From Oscillospiraceae bacterium (lineage in GTDB: Bacteria > Bacillota > Clostridia > Oscillospirales > Oscillospiraceae): a stretch of 42,906 nucleotides of DNA. Both the position numbers and the translations under genes were made by a program. The first letter of the stretch is position 1. Each line of letters opens with the position of its first letter. The notes beneath the pieces are model-generated. The model was not told where the DNA came from and did not search any database. It worked only from the letters and a program-made list of their open reading frames with translations. This document shows positions 25,493 to 34,198 of the stretch, piece after piece. The DNA lies in the NCBI GenBank assembly GCA_017473225.1, contig JAFUMG010000052.1, forward strand, positions 1 through 42,906, written 5' to 3'.

Positions 25493-25755
25493 TTCAAATT
25501 GTAGTTTCGCGTTCTGTTGAATAGTGGTTGCGGTGTCTAAAAAATATGCTGTCATTGCGAGCCAGTGCTCACACTGGCGTGGCAATCCCCTATGGCGACG
25601 CAACGCAGTTCGATGTTAAAAAGCCTTGGTATGTCCTGGAAAACCCACAGTTCCTATCATTATAGGTTCACGGAAGATCCGGGGGATTGCCACGCCAGTC
25701 TGCGGACTGGCTCGCAATGACATACTTCTTTTTAACTGCCCGCGAAACTACGATT
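25493..25755. repeat. GTCATTGCGAG-type palindromic element, copy 3
   Basis: TTCAAATTGTAGTTT (25493-25507) and AAACTACGATT (25745-25755) are its ends. The internal order is as in the copy at 16732. The right end supplies the first base of the alpha-galactosidase stop codon (TCA at 25755-25757). Confidence 0.85.
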
Positions 25756-28004
25756 CACTCCTCTTCCACCACATACACATTAGACCCGAAGTCGCCCTGG
25801 GTCCGCTGGTTCGCGTCATAGCCGGTGCCCCGGAACAGGGGCAGCAGCGTGATGCCAGACATCAGGGCCCCGCCGGTGACATGGTAACCCTCCACGCCGT
25901 CTTCCAGGGCGTAGATCTTGTCAGCGGTCCGCAGGACGGCACCGTTGGGATTCAGATCCACCGGGGCCACATGCTTCAGAAGCCCCGCGAACTGGCCCAC
26001 CCGGATCTTCTGAGCCCGGGTGCGCAGGAGATACCGCTTGCTCCGGTCCAGTCCCTTCAGCCGCAGCTGCTCATAGGCCGGAGCCGCGTCCACCAGCTTG
26101 TGGAAGACTCCCGCGATGGTCACCGGTCCCTCGGAGACCTGCCAGCCATTTTTCAGCCGCCGGAAAGTGCCGAACTGGAATACCCGGCGGTACTTTTTAT
26201 ACAGCTCCGTCTGGGCCTTGATCTCCTGGATCTCCACGCTGACCAGATGCTTCAGGTCCAGCTCATAGCCCAGCAGACCGAAGAAGGACACATTGCCCCG
26301 GGTGGTCAGGGGCGTATTGCGCAGGGTCTGGGCATGGGGCGCGGCGGAAACATGGGCGCCGAAGGTGGACTGGGGATAGAGATAGCTGAGGTTCCCCTGG
26401 ATGTCCAGGCGGGAGATGGGGTCCGTATTGTCGGAGCACCAGACCTGGGGGCCGAAGCAGAGCATACCCAGGTCAAACCGGTTGCCGCCGGAGGAGCAGC
26501 TTTCCAGCAGGATCTGGGGCCGGGGCCCGAAGATCCGCCGCAGGATGTCGTACAGGCCCAGAATATGGTCATGGGCCCTGGCCCCCAGGGCCACGCTGTG
26601 GCGGTTCATGTCCCACTTGACATAGGAGATCCCGGCGCTGTCCAGGATCCGGGACACGTTCTCCACGATGTAGTCCCGGACCTCGGGCTTTGTCAGGTCC
26701 AGCAGCAGCTGGTTCCGGCCCGGGATATCCGAGAAGCCCTCGTTGTGCAGCGCCCAGTCGGGATGGGCCCGGTAGAGGTCCGAATCCTCGTTGACGGACT
26801 CCGGCTCAAACCAGAGACCGAACTCCAGCCCCAGCTTCCTGATCCGCTCCGCCAGGCCTTCCAGGCCGTTCGGCAGCTTTTTCAGGTTCACGTTGTAATC
26901 GCCCAGGCCCGCCTTGTCGTTGTTCCGGGCGCCGAACCAGCCGTCGTCCAGCACGAACAGCTCGCAGCCCAGCTCCTTGGCCCGCTTCGCCAAATCCAGG
27001 AGCTTCCGCTGGTCGAAATCGAACATGCAGCCCTCCCAGCTGTTGTACAGCACCGGCCGCTCCCGGCCCCGCCAGTATTCGGGGATGATGTGGTCATTGA
27101 CGAACCGGTGCATCCGGGCGGACAGGCCGCCGAAGCCGGCATCGGAATGGCACAGCACCGCCTCCGGGGTCTCAAATTTCTCCCCGGGTGCCAGGGTCTT
27201 TCGGAAATTGGCCGGCGAAATGCCCTGCATCACCCGGGTCAGGCCCTGCAAGGACCGCTGGGCGGAGGCATAGTGATTGCCGGAATAGATCAGATTGAAG
27301 CCATAGACCCGGCCGTGGTCCTCCCCGGCGTCGCTCTCGTGCAGCAGGAAGCCCGGATTGTGCCGGTGGGAAGAGAAGCCCGTGGTGCTCTCGCTGACCA
27401 CCCGGCTGCCCGCCACCGGGGCCGTATGCCTGCCCATTTCCGCGATCCAGCCGCCGTCGAAGGTGGTCATAGCATAATCGCCCGGCAGGTCCAGGCAGAA
27501 GCTCATGAATTTGCGCAGCTCCAGCGGGGTCTGCCCCTCATTTTCCAGCACCGCCCGGCGGGTCAGGGCCGTCTCGAAGAGGGTGAAATAGAGGTACAGC
27601 TTCGCCCCGGGCTGGGCCAGGGTGATCTCCAGCGTCTCACTGCCCCCGTGGGCCAGGGGCAGGCCGCAGGCCATAGCCGGCTGCTCCTTCAGGACCCGAT
27701 GGTTTACATAACAAAATTCCGTAGGCCTTCCATCCAATTCCAGCGGACTCTCCCGGAAATCGCCCCGGCCGGAGCCGCTCCAGGCCAGAGGGATCGCGTC
27801 GGAGCAGCTGCCGGTATCCAGGCCATTTAGCAGCAGGCTCCCGCCCCAGCCCAGTCCCGGCTGGCAGGCCAGCGCCTCCGCGTCCGCGCTGTCAACAGGC
27901 GCGCCGAAATGGACCTGCTCCAGCAGGCCATACCGGGTCACCCGGAACAAATAGGAAAAAGCCCTGTTCTTCAAATGAAACAGACCGTTCTTGCATTCGA
28001 TCAT
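25755..28004 (-). CDS. Alpha-galactosidase, glycoside hydrolase family 36
   Basis: The 749-residue cytoplasmic enzyme cleaves alpha-1,6-galactosides such as melibiose and raffinose sugars. An N-terminal beta-sandwich (about 1-330) precedes the TIM barrel with LDDGWFGARN (352-361), the nucleophile Asp465 in YVKWDMNRH, and the acid/base Asp525 in WCSDNTDP. ESCSSGGNRFDLG (501-513) is the usual substrate loop. The start is ATG 28004 behind AGGGGTGG; a GTG 9 bp upstream overlaps that site. A good promoter is at 28025-28053. It is divergent from the GH13 gene, together suggesting use of plant galacto- and glucosides. Confidence 0.94.
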   Translation of the reverse strand: MIECKNGLFHLKNRAFSYLFRVTRYGLLEQVHFGAPVDSADAEALACQPGLGWGGSLLLNGLDTGSCSDAIPLAWSGSGRGDFRESPLELDGRPTEFCYVNHRVLKEQPAMACGLPLAHGGSETLEITLAQPGAKLYLYFTLFETALTRRAVLENEGQTPLELRKFMSFCLDLPGDYAMTTFDGGWIAEMGRHTAPVAGSRVVSESTTGFSSHRHNPGFLLHESDAGEDHGRVYGFNLIYSGNHYASAQRSLQGLTRVMQGISPANFRKTLAPGEKFETPEAVLCHSDAGFGGLSARMHRFVNDHIIPEYWRGRERPVLYNSWEGCMFDFDQRKLLDLAKRAKELGCELFVLDDGWFGARNNDKAGLGDYNVNLKKLPNGLEGLAERIRKLGLEFGLWFEPESVNEDSDLYRAHPDWALHNEGFSDIPGRNQLLLDLTKPEVRDYIVENVSRILDSAGISYVKWDMNRHSVALGARAHDHILGLYDILRRIFGPRPQILLESCSSGGNRFDLGMLCFGPQVWCSDNTDPISRLDIQGNLSYLYPQSTFGAHVSAAPHAQTLRNTPLTTRGNVSFFGLLGYELDLKHLVSVEIQEIKAQTELYKKYRRVFQFGTFRRLKNGWQVSEGPVTIAGVFHKLVDAAPAYEQLRLKGLDRSKRYLLRTRAQKIRVGQFAGLLKHVAPVDLNPNGAVLRTADKIYALEDGVEGYHVTGGALMSGITLLPLFRGTGYDANQRTQGDFGSNVYVVEEE

Positions 28005-28024
28005 AAATACCACCCCTTTTCTAT

Positions 28025-28053
28025 ATTGTATCTGCCCTTTTTGGGGCTGTCAA
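28025..28053 (-). promoter_or_regulatory. Alpha-galactosidase promoter
   Basis: On the minus strand, consensus TTGACA (28048-28053) and TACAAT (28025-28030) are 17 bp apart. The spacer holds a small dyad, GCCCC..AAAAAGGGC. Confidence 0.8.
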
Positions 28054-28064
28054 TGAGATTTTTA

Positions 28065-28093
28065 GTGACGAATGGCGGAGAGTATGGTAGAAT
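28065..28093 (+). promoter_or_regulatory. Possible promoter of the GH13 gene
   Basis: GTGACG (28065-28070) and TAGAAT (28088-28093) are 17 bp apart. If used, the whole palindromic element at 28111-28292 would lie in the 5' leader. Confidence 0.45.
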
Positions 28094-28110
28094 ACAGATA
28101 TATTGGTTTT

Positions 28111-28292
28111 GTAAATTGTAGTTTGTGGCTCTGTTTATACGCCATCGTAGGGACCGGCGTCCTCGACGGTCCGGCAGGAATACGCCACATTTTCGCACCT
28201 TTTTCGGCAAATTCGTAGTCTGCACGTTGCGGACCGTCCGGGAGGCCGGTCCCTACGGTGTGTTGCGTGACGGAACTACAAACTACAATTTC
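28111..28292. repeat. GTAGGGACCGGCG-type palindromic element, copy 1
   Basis: The left end AAATTGTAGTTTGTGG (from 28113) and right end AAACTACAATT (28280-28290) flank GTAGGGACCGGCGTCC...GGAGGCCGGTCCCTACGGTG. The middle has AATACGCC and CAAATTCGTA segments. The right end lies about 10 bp above the GH13 ribosome site. It takes up the larger part of the gap 28005-28317. Confidence 0.85.
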
Positions 28293-28317
28293 ACCCACAC
28301 CAAAGGAGTGCATTTCT

Positions 28318-29976
28318 ATGGAAAAGACACGCTGGTATAAGGACAAGGTCTTCTATCAGATCTGGCCCCGGTCTTTTAAGGACGGCAACGGCGATGGGCT
28401 CGGCGACCTGTGGGGCGTCTATGAAAAGCTGGACTACCTGAAGGACCTGGGCATCGACGGTATCTGGTTCTCCCCCATTTACCCCTCCCCCGGCGCCGAC
28501 TGCGGCTACGACATCGCCGACTATATGGACATCGCCCCGGAATTCGGCGGCATGGAGGCTTTCCGCAAGGTGCTGGACGGCGCCCACGCGCGGGGCATGA
28601 AGGTGCTGATGGACCTGGTGGTCAACCACACCAGCGACGAGCATGAGTGGTTCCAGAAGAGCCGCCGGCGGATCGAGCCCTACACCGACTACTACATCTG
28701 GCGCCCCGGCAAGCCCGGCGGCAAGCTCCCCAACAACTGGGACAGCAATTTCGAGGGCAAGGCCTGGACTTACGACGAGGTCCGGGGTGAGTATTATCTC
28801 CATCTCTTCGCCGTGAAGCAGCCGGACCTGAACATGGACAACCCCCTGGTCCGGGAGGAAGTGAAGAAGATCCTGGAATTCTGGCTGGATCTGGGGGTGG
28901 ACGGCTTCCGTGAGGATGTCATCACCTACATCTCCAAGGCCGAGGGCCTGCCCAACGACCACCTCTTCCCCATCTACAAGGGCATGCCCAAATACAACCA
29001 CGGCCCCCACATCCACGAATACCTCCGGGAATTCAAGGAAGATGTGCTGGACCATTACGACTGCTTCACCCTGGCGGAGGCCCCGCTGGTATGGCCGGAG
29101 CAGGCTCTCCGCTACATCGACGAGGAGACCGGCCAGATCGACTCCATGATCCAGTTCCAGTGCCAGTGCGCCGACTGCCTCTTTACCGACTACATCCCCA
29201 CCAAATTCTCCCTGCGGCGGATGAAGCGGGCCTTCTCCAACTGGCAGTACAAGCTCCGGGACAGGGCCTGGAACATGCTGTATCTGGAAAACCACGACCA
29301 TCCCCGGATCATCTCCCGCTACGGCAGCGAAAAATTCTGGAAGGAAAGCGGCAAGACTCTGGCGGTCTCTTACCTGTTCCAGCAGGGCACGCCCTTCGTC
29401 TATCAGGGCCAGGAGATCGGTATGCTGAACTGGCAGCCGGAGTCCATCGGACAATACCGGGACGTCCAGTCCATCTACAATTACCATCACAGCGATCCCA
29501 AGCTGTCCGATGAACAGAAGCTGAAAAAGCTCTGGCGCTCCTCCCGGGATTCCGCCCGGACCCCCGTCCAGTGGGATGACTCCCCCAACGCCGGCTTCAC
29601 CACCGCCGAAACGCCCTGGATGGACGTCAACGGGAATTACCGGGAGATCAACGTGGCCCAGCAGGAGGCGGACCCGGACTCCATCCTGAATTTCTACCGC
29701 AAGGCCATCCGGCTCCGCAAGGAGCTGCCCGTGGTGCGCCATGGCCGGTACCGGGAGCTGTTCCGCTACAATTCCAAGCTCTACTGCTACGCCCGGGAAA
29801 TGGAAGGCCAGCGGCTGCTGGTGCTCTGCTCCTTCAGCGAGAAGCCCCAGATCCTCCCCAATCCCACCGGCTTTGATTTTAGCAAGGCCCAGCTGGTGCT
29901 GAACAACTACAGCGACAACGAGCTCGAGCTGAATGTCCTCAAGCCCTACGAATCCCGGGTCTACCTGTGGGATTGA
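28318..29976 (+). CDS. Alpha-glucosidase, GH13 (oligo-1,6-glucosidase type)
   Basis: The 552-residue cytoplasmic enzyme releases glucose from isomaltose, maltose or similar oligosaccharides. GH13 regions are complete: DLVVNHTSDEH (99-109), GFREDV with the nucleophile Asp200, TLAEA with the acid/base Glu254, and ENHDHPR with Asp327. QPDLNM (about 168-173) is the region V signature of the oligo-1,6-glucosidase subfamily. The start is ATG 28318 with AAAGGAG 9 bases upstream; a longer reading from 28258 lies in the palindromic element. It is a single gene with a strong terminator. Trehalose-6-phosphate hydrolase is a less likely alternative. Confidence 0.92.
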   Translation: MEKTRWYKDKVFYQIWPRSFKDGNGDGLGDLWGVYEKLDYLKDLGIDGIWFSPIYPSPGADCGYDIADYMDIAPEFGGMEAFRKVLDGAHARGMKVLMDLVVNHTSDEHEWFQKSRRRIEPYTDYYIWRPGKPGGKLPNNWDSNFEGKAWTYDEVRGEYYLHLFAVKQPDLNMDNPLVREEVKKILEFWLDLGVDGFREDVITYISKAEGLPNDHLFPIYKGMPKYNHGPHIHEYLREFKEDVLDHYDCFTLAEAPLVWPEQALRYIDEETGQIDSMIQFQCQCADCLFTDYIPTKFSLRRMKRAFSNWQYKLRDRAWNMLYLENHDHPRIISRYGSEKFWKESGKTLAVSYLFQQGTPFVYQGQEIGMLNWQPESIGQYRDVQSIYNYHHSDPKLSDEQKLKKLWRSSRDSARTPVQWDDSPNAGFTTAETPWMDVNGNYREINVAQQEADPDSILNFYRKAIRLRKELPVVRHGRYRELFRYNSKLYCYAREMEGQRLLVLCSFSEKPQILPNPTGFDFSKAQLVLNNYSDNELELNVLKPYESRVYLWD

Positions 29977-29998
29977 GCGTAGAAACCAATAATATAAC

Positions 29999-30032
29999 AA
30001 AAACGAGCAAGCGAACCGCTTGCTCGTTTTTT
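29999..30032 (+). terminator. Terminator of the GH13 gene
   Basis: CGAGCAAGCG (30004-30013) pairs with CGCTTGCTCG (30017-30026), loop AAC, followed by TTTTTT; A residues upstream extend the stem. Confidence 0.9.
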
Positions 30033-30051
30033 CAAATATTGGGGTAAGGGA

Positions 30052-30243
30052 TTCAAATCGTAGTTTCGCGTGCAGTTTGCAAATTACAAACAACGCTGTC
30101 ATCCCGAGCGAGCGTCAGCGAGTCGAGGGATCTTGGCACCAATTTTGCTGCAAATCTCAACGAAATGCGTAGATCCCTCGACTCCATTTCATTCCGCTCG
30201 GGATGACAGCTACGGTGCGTAAGTGAACGATAAACTACAATTT
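30052..30243. repeat. GTCATCCCGAGCG-type palindromic element
   Basis: TTCAAATCGTAGTTT (30052-30066) and AAACTACAATTT (30232-30243) are its ends, the same terminal repeat as the other families. The core is different: GTCATCCCGAGCGAGCG and GTCGAGGGATCT pair with AGATCCCTCGAC and CGCTCGGGATGAC. The right end forms two bases of the stop codon of the YdcF-like gene (TTA at 30242-30244). Confidence 0.85.
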
Positions 30244-30901
30244 ATTTCGCCAGCTGACGATCATAGCCCATGGCGACCAATTCATGGAAGGCGGCCCAGG
30301 CTTCGTCGGGGATCTCCTGGGGCACCTGCCAGCCCTTGTCGGCATAGAGCTTCATCCGCTGGAAATCGCCCACAATGACGGAAATGGACGCGTTCTCCGT
30401 GATGCCCTGCTTTTTCGCGTCCTCCAGATACTGGGGGATGGTCACCTGGGGGGAGGTGACGGAAAAACTCAGCTCCGGCCAGTAGACGCCCATGGCGGCA
30501 GTGATGCGCCGCTCCATAAAGGGCTGATGGACGCCCAGAATATGCCCATGGGGCAGGCCAAGCTCCTCCAAAAGCCGCTTCGTAAAGAGGATGTTCTCGG
30601 CGGTATTGGTGGACTTGTCCTCCCGGATGATGTCCCCCTCGGGCACGCCGCACTCCATGGCCACCCGTGCAAACCGCTCCGCTTCCGACTCCGGCAGCAG
30701 GCCCACCGTATTGCGGCCCAGGCCGCCGGTGAAGAGCACCTTCGGCGCCAGCCCCTGGTGATACAGCTCCGCCGCCCGGCGGGCGATATTGTCGTTGAAA
30801 TTGCCAAAGCCCACGATGCAGTCCGCCTTCCCGGGCGTCTGGTGCAGGCCCAGGTAATCCCAGATCACCTGCAGCGGCTTCAGGGCCTGAATGTTTTCCA
30901 T
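30242..30901 (-). CDS. YdcF/ElyC-like DUF218 protein
   Basis: The 219-residue protein shows the DUF218 pattern. VGFGNFNDNIARRAAELYHQG is near residues 30-50, followed by KVLFTGG, SEAERFARVAMECGVPEGDI, and EDKSTNTAENI (about 94-104). This family includes SanA, ElyC and YdcF; members affect envelope synthesis or bind SAM, but a reaction is not established. No membrane segment is seen here, so it is of the soluble YdcF type. The start is ATG 30901 with GGAGGT 6 bases upstream. The gene is bracketed by palindromic elements: one forms its stop codon, the other its -35 box. Confidence 0.85.
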   Translation of the reverse strand: MENIQALKPLQVIWDYLGLHQTPGKADCIVGFGNFNDNIARRAAELYHQGLAPKVLFTGGLGRNTVGLLPESEAERFARVAMECGVPEGDIIREDKSTNTAENILFTKRLLEELGLPHGHILGVHQPFMERRITAAMGVYWPELSFSVTSPQVTIPQYLEDAKKQGITENASISVIVGDFQRMKLYADKGWQVPQEIPDEAWAAFHELVAMGYDRQLAK

Positions 30902-30927
30902 AAGGATACCTCCGGTCGTTTTTTGAC

Positions 30928-30956
30928 ATTATAGCACAGGATGTGAGGGAATTCAA
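30928..30956 (-). promoter_or_regulatory. Promoter of the YdcF-like gene, -35 box from a repeat end
   Basis: On the minus strand, TTGAAT (30951-30956) and consensus TATAAT (30928-30933) are 17 bp apart. The -35 hexamer is made largely from the terminal repeat of the element starting at 30952. Confidence 0.7.
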
Positions 30957-31195
30957 ATTGTAGTTTGTGGCTCTGTTTATACGCCATCGTAGGGACCGGC
31001 GTCCTCGACGGTCAGGCAGGAATACGCCAGATTTTCGCACCTTTTTCGGCAAATTCGTAGTCTGCACGTTGCGGACCGTGGTGCATCGCGCAGCGAATCA
31101 GAATCCTCATGCTTGCCGGTGGCAAGCATACTCCTGCAAATTCAGGAGGCCGGTCCCTACAATGTGTTGCGTGGCGGAATGCCAAACTACAATTT
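30952..31195. repeat. GTAGGGACCGGCG-type palindromic element, copy 2, with insert
   Basis: TTCAAATTGTAGTTT (30952-30966) and AAACTACAATTT (31184-31195) flank the same core as 28111-28292. About 67 bp (31079-31145) is extra here and contains its own hairpin, ATGCTTGCC/GGCAAGCAT. Outside the insert the two copies are nearly identical. Confidence 0.85.
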
Positions 31196-31214
31196 CTCCC
31201 CCACCGGACGGGAA

Positions 31215-31241
31215 AAGGCCCGCCGGGAACCGGCGGGCCTT
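31215..31241 (-). terminator. Terminator of the ABC/aldolase operon
   Basis: AAGGCCCGCCGG (31215-31226) pairs with CCGGCGGGCCTT (31230-31241), followed on the minus strand by TTTTCC. Confidence 0.85.
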
Positions 31242-31254
31242 GGGGAATATTTGC

Positions 31255-32163
31255 TTAGCAGTACTTTGCCACAGCGGCCTTGATCATGGCGACGCACTCA
31301 TCAACGATGGGGTAATCGCTCTCGATCAGCTCGGCCAGAGGCGCGCGGACGGAGCCGCAGTCGGGGCCGTCCATCTTGCGCAGGATCTCCTTGATGACGC
31401 CGTACATGTTGCCATGGCCGGAGCACATCTTGTAGATGATGCGGCAGCAGTCGTTCTGGATCTCCAGAGCCTTCGCCAGGTTGCTGGACTTGACGCAGTT
31501 GTACAGCTCGACATACAGCTCGGGCATAGCGCCGTAGGTGCCGCCGATGCCGCCGGTAGCGCCCATGACCAGACCGGAAATCAGCTGCTCATCGGGACCG
31601 TTGAAGACCACGGCGCCCTCGTCACGCCACATCTGGATGTCCTGAGTGGGCATGGAGGAGTTCTTGACACCGATGACCTTGGGGTTCTTCAGCATCTCCT
31701 TCAGCAGGGGCACGGACAGGGAAACGCCGGCCAGCTGGGGAATGTTGTAGATGATGAAATCGGTGTTGGGAGCGGCCGCGCTCATGTCATTCCAGTACTT
31801 GGCGATGGCATAGGGGGGCAGCTTGAAGTAGATGGGAGGAATGGAAGCGATGGCATCGACGCCCAGGGACTCGGCATGAGCGGCCAGCTCCTGAGAATCA
31901 GCGGTGTTGTTGCAGGCGATGTGAGCGATGATGGTCAGCTTGCCCTTGGCAACCTTCATGACCTCTTCCAGCACCAGCTTGCGCTCTTCCTTGCTCTGGT
32001 AGATGCACTCGCCGGAGGAGCCGCCGACATACAGGCCCTTGACGCCCTTGTCGATGTAATACTGAGTCAGCGCCCGGACACCCTCGACAGAGATCTTGCC
32101 CTCGGCGTCATAGCAGGCGTAGAATGCAGGAATAATGCCCTCATACTTTTTGATATCAGTCAT
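31255..32163 (-). CDS. N-acetylneuraminate lyase-like aldolase (DapA/NanA family)
   Basis: The 302-residue class I aldolase has GGSSGE (47-52), Tyr139 in IIYNIPQLAG and the Schiff-base Lys167 in IGVKNSS. YNIP.L.GV and the later NGPDEQLISGLVMGATGGIGGTY resemble N-acetylneuraminate lyase more than dihydrodipicolinate synthase. It would split sialic acid into N-acetylmannosamine and pyruvate. The start is ATG 32163 with AAGGAG 8 bases upstream; the reading to 32214 is rejected. It follows two permease genes, so the transporter probably brings in its substrate. No nanE or nanK is seen in the window, so another 2-keto-acid substrate remains possible. Confidence 0.83.
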   Translation of the reverse strand: MTDIKKYEGIIPAFYACYDAEGKISVEGVRALTQYYIDKGVKGLYVGGSSGECIYQSKEERKLVLEEVMKVAKGKLTIIAHIACNNTADSQELAAHAESLGVDAIASIPPIYFKLPPYAIAKYWNDMSAAAPNTDFIIYNIPQLAGVSLSVPLLKEMLKNPKVIGVKNSSMPTQDIQMWRDEGAVVFNGPDEQLISGLVMGATGGIGGTYGAMPELYVELYNCVKSSNLAKALEIQNDCCRIIYKMCSGHGNMYGVIKEILRKMDGPDCGSVRAPLAELIESDYPIVDECVAMIKAAVAKYC

Positions 32164-32184
32164 TGTAATATCTCCTTGTTGTTT

Positions 32185-32244
32185 CATGAATAGCGAATCA
32201 TGAACATTATTCATTATTCATTATTCATTCTTCATCATTCATTC
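32185..32244. repeat. ATTCATTATTCA-type repeat, half element
   Basis: CATGAATAGCGAATCATGAA is followed by repeated ATTCATTATTCATT units and CTTCATCATTCATT. Arms pair only partly, so this is an incomplete copy of the AATGAATAATG family between the permease and the aldolase gene. Confidence 0.55.
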
Positions 32245-32248
32245 AAAA

Positions 32249-33166
32249 TTAGCCCTTAACTGCACCCATGGTGATGCCCTTGGTGAAGTACTTCTGGAAG
32301 ACCAGGAACACGATGATGATGGGCACGGAAGCCAGAGCGGCGCCGGCCATCAGCAGGCCATAGTCGGTGGAGGACTCACCCTGCAGGGTAGCGATACCCA
32401 GAGCGATGGTCATCTTCTTGTTGGAGGGCAGCATGACCAGCTGCATGAAGTAGTCATTCCAGGAGTTGATGAAGGTGAAGATGGCGCAGGCGCCGACACC
32501 GGGCTTGATCATGGGGAACATGACATCGGTGAAGGTGCGCCACTCGTTGGCGCCGTCAATACGGCAGGCTTCCACCATTTCGGTGGGGATGCCTTCCGCG
32601 AACTGCTTCAGCAGGAAGACGCCGAAGGGCCAGCCGACCACGGGGAAGATAACAGCCCAGCAGGTATCAAAGATGCCCAGGGCATTCATCTCACGCAGCA
32701 GGGGGATCAGGATGACCTGCTTGGGCAGGGCCATTGCGCAGACGATCAGGCTGAACAGAACAGCACGGCCGTAGAACCGCTTCTTGGCCAGGGCATAGCC
32801 GGCCATGGCGGCGGTCAGGCAGGTCAGCAGCATGGAAGCCACGCTCATGAACACGGAGTTCACCAGCCAGCGGATCGCCGCGGGCACGGTGGGACCGGCA
32901 ATGGTCAGGGAGCCGATGACAAACTCAAACAGCGGAGCGCTGCGCTTGTCCATCAGCTTGCTGAAGTTGTCGCCGACCCATGCGTTGGGCCACCAGACGA
33001 TCTCCTTACCGGAGTTGATATCAGCGCCGGACTTGAAAGCGCCGGTGATGATCCAGTACAGGGGGAATGCGAACAGGATCGCAACGATAACCACGATCAC
33101 GAAGGAAGCGATGTAATAAACTCTGCTCCGCTTCTGAGCGGCATCCAGATTCTTAAACTTTGCCAT
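32249..33166 (-). CDS. Carbohydrate ABC transporter permease, MalG type
   Basis: The 305-residue inner-membrane protein has about six membrane segments. The EAA loop is clear: EMVEACRIDGANEWRTFTDVMFPMIKPG (about 195-222), which docks on the ATPase. The end FVFQKYFTKGITMGAVKG is the typical MalG-type C terminus. The start is ATG 33166 behind AGGGGTG. It lies 15 bp after the MalF-type gene. No ATPase gene is in the operon, so a shared MsmX/MsiK-like ATPase encoded elsewhere is likely. Confidence 0.93.
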   Translation of the reverse strand: MAKFKNLDAAQKRSRVYYIASFVIVVIVAILFAFPLYWIITGAFKSGADINSGKEIVWWPNAWVGDNFSKLMDKRSAPLFEFVIGSLTIAGPTVPAAIRWLVNSVFMSVASMLLTCLTAAMAGYALAKKRFYGRAVLFSLIVCAMALPKQVILIPLLREMNALGIFDTCWAVIFPVVGWPFGVFLLKQFAEGIPTEMVEACRIDGANEWRTFTDVMFPMIKPGVGACAIFTFINSWNDYFMQLVMLPSNKKMTIALGIATLQGESSTDYGLLMAGAALASVPIIIVFLVFQKYFTKGITMGAVKG

Positions 33167-33181
33167 ATCTACACCCCTCCC

Positions 33182-34093
33182 TTACTTTTCCTGGCCAACC
33201 TTAAACTGGACGGCCGACAGCAGTGCGATGATCAACGCCAGGATCACGCCCATGGCGTTGCCGTAGCCATAGCGGTACAGCTTAAAGGCGTTGTAATAGA
33301 TGTAGTACATGATGGTCATGGTGGAGTTGTTGGGACCACCGGAGGTCAGCAGCTGGATCAGCGCGAAGCACTGGAAGGAGTTGATGGTGGTAATGACCAG
33401 GATGTACAGTGTGGTGGGCATCATCTGAGGCCACTTGATCTTCCAGAAGGCCTGCTTGGGAGTCGCGCCGTCCACTTCGGCAGCTTCCACCAGGGACTTG
33501 TCCACGTTGTCCAGAGCGGAAACGTACAGGACGATGGGCTGGCCCACGGAGGTGGTCAGCAGGATCAGGATGATGCAGGCCAGAGCGAAACGCTCGTCAC
33601 CCAGCCAGTCGATGTTCTTATCCAGCAGGCCCATGGAGGTACCCATGGCGTTGATGATACCATTGAACTTACTGAACATCCACTTCCAGACGACGGTAAC
33701 GGCAACGGAGCCGGTAACGACGGGCAGATAGAAAATGCAGCGGAAAGCGGAGGTAGCGGCCACGGGCATCTTGGTGATGGCGGAGGCTACCCACAGAGAG
33801 AAGACGCAGGTAACGGGAACAGAGACCAGAACGATGATCAGAGTGTTCCACAGACCCTTCCAGAAGATCGGGTCATTAAAAAGTTCCTTATAGTTGTCAA
33901 AGCCGATGAACACATCATCCGCGACACCCATGTTTGCGTCAAAGAAGCTGGTGTAAACACACATGAACATGGGATACAGAACAAACATCACGAAGAACAC
34001 CAGGAACGGCAGCATGAACAGATACGCGGCAATGTTCTCGTGGACCACAAGGCGGCGGGTCGTCTTGCTTACCTTTACAGTTTTGTTTGCCAA
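33182..34093 (-). CDS. Sugar ABC transporter permease, MalF/UgpA type
   Basis: The 303-residue membrane protein has about six segments. Its EAA loop is KSLVEAAEVDGATPKQAFWKIKWPQMMPT (roughly 195-225). It pairs with the MalG-type permease encoded 15 bp downstream. The start is TTG 34093 with GAGGAGG 6 bases upstream; the reading from ATG 34174 runs through a repeat and has no ribosome site. The N terminus (KTVKVSKTTRR) is basic, as expected on the cytoplasmic side. Confidence 0.92.
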   Translation of the reverse strand: MANKTVKVSKTTRRLVVHENIAAYLFMLPFLVFFVMFVLYPMFMCVYTSFFDANMGVADDVFIGFDNYKELFNDPIFWKGLWNTLIIVLVSVPVTCVFSLWVASAITKMPVAATSAFRCIFYLPVVTGSVAVTVVWKWMFSKFNGIINAMGTSMGLLDKNIDWLGDERFALACIILILLTTSVGQPIVLYVSALDNVDKSLVEAAEVDGATPKQAFWKIKWPQMMPTTLYILVITTINSFQCFALIQLLTSGGPNNSTMTIMYYIYYNAFKLYRYGYGNAMGVILALIIALLSAVQFKVGQEK

Positions 34094-34114
34094 GGAGATC
34101 CTCCTCTCAAATTG

Positions 34115-34189
34115 AAGTAAGAAGTAAAAGTGAATAGTGAATAAGTAATCCCAGAATACTTTCTCACTCTTCACTGTTACCTATTACTT
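34115..34189. repeat. Diverged AGTAAGAAGT/ACTATTCAC palindromic element
   Basis: AAGTAAGAAGTAAAAGTGAA and TGAATAAGTAAT on the left are mirrored by CTTCACTGTTACCTATTACTT on the right. It resembles the AATGAATAATG family in plan, with different words. Confidence 0.5.
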
Positions 34190-34198
34190 TAAAAAATA

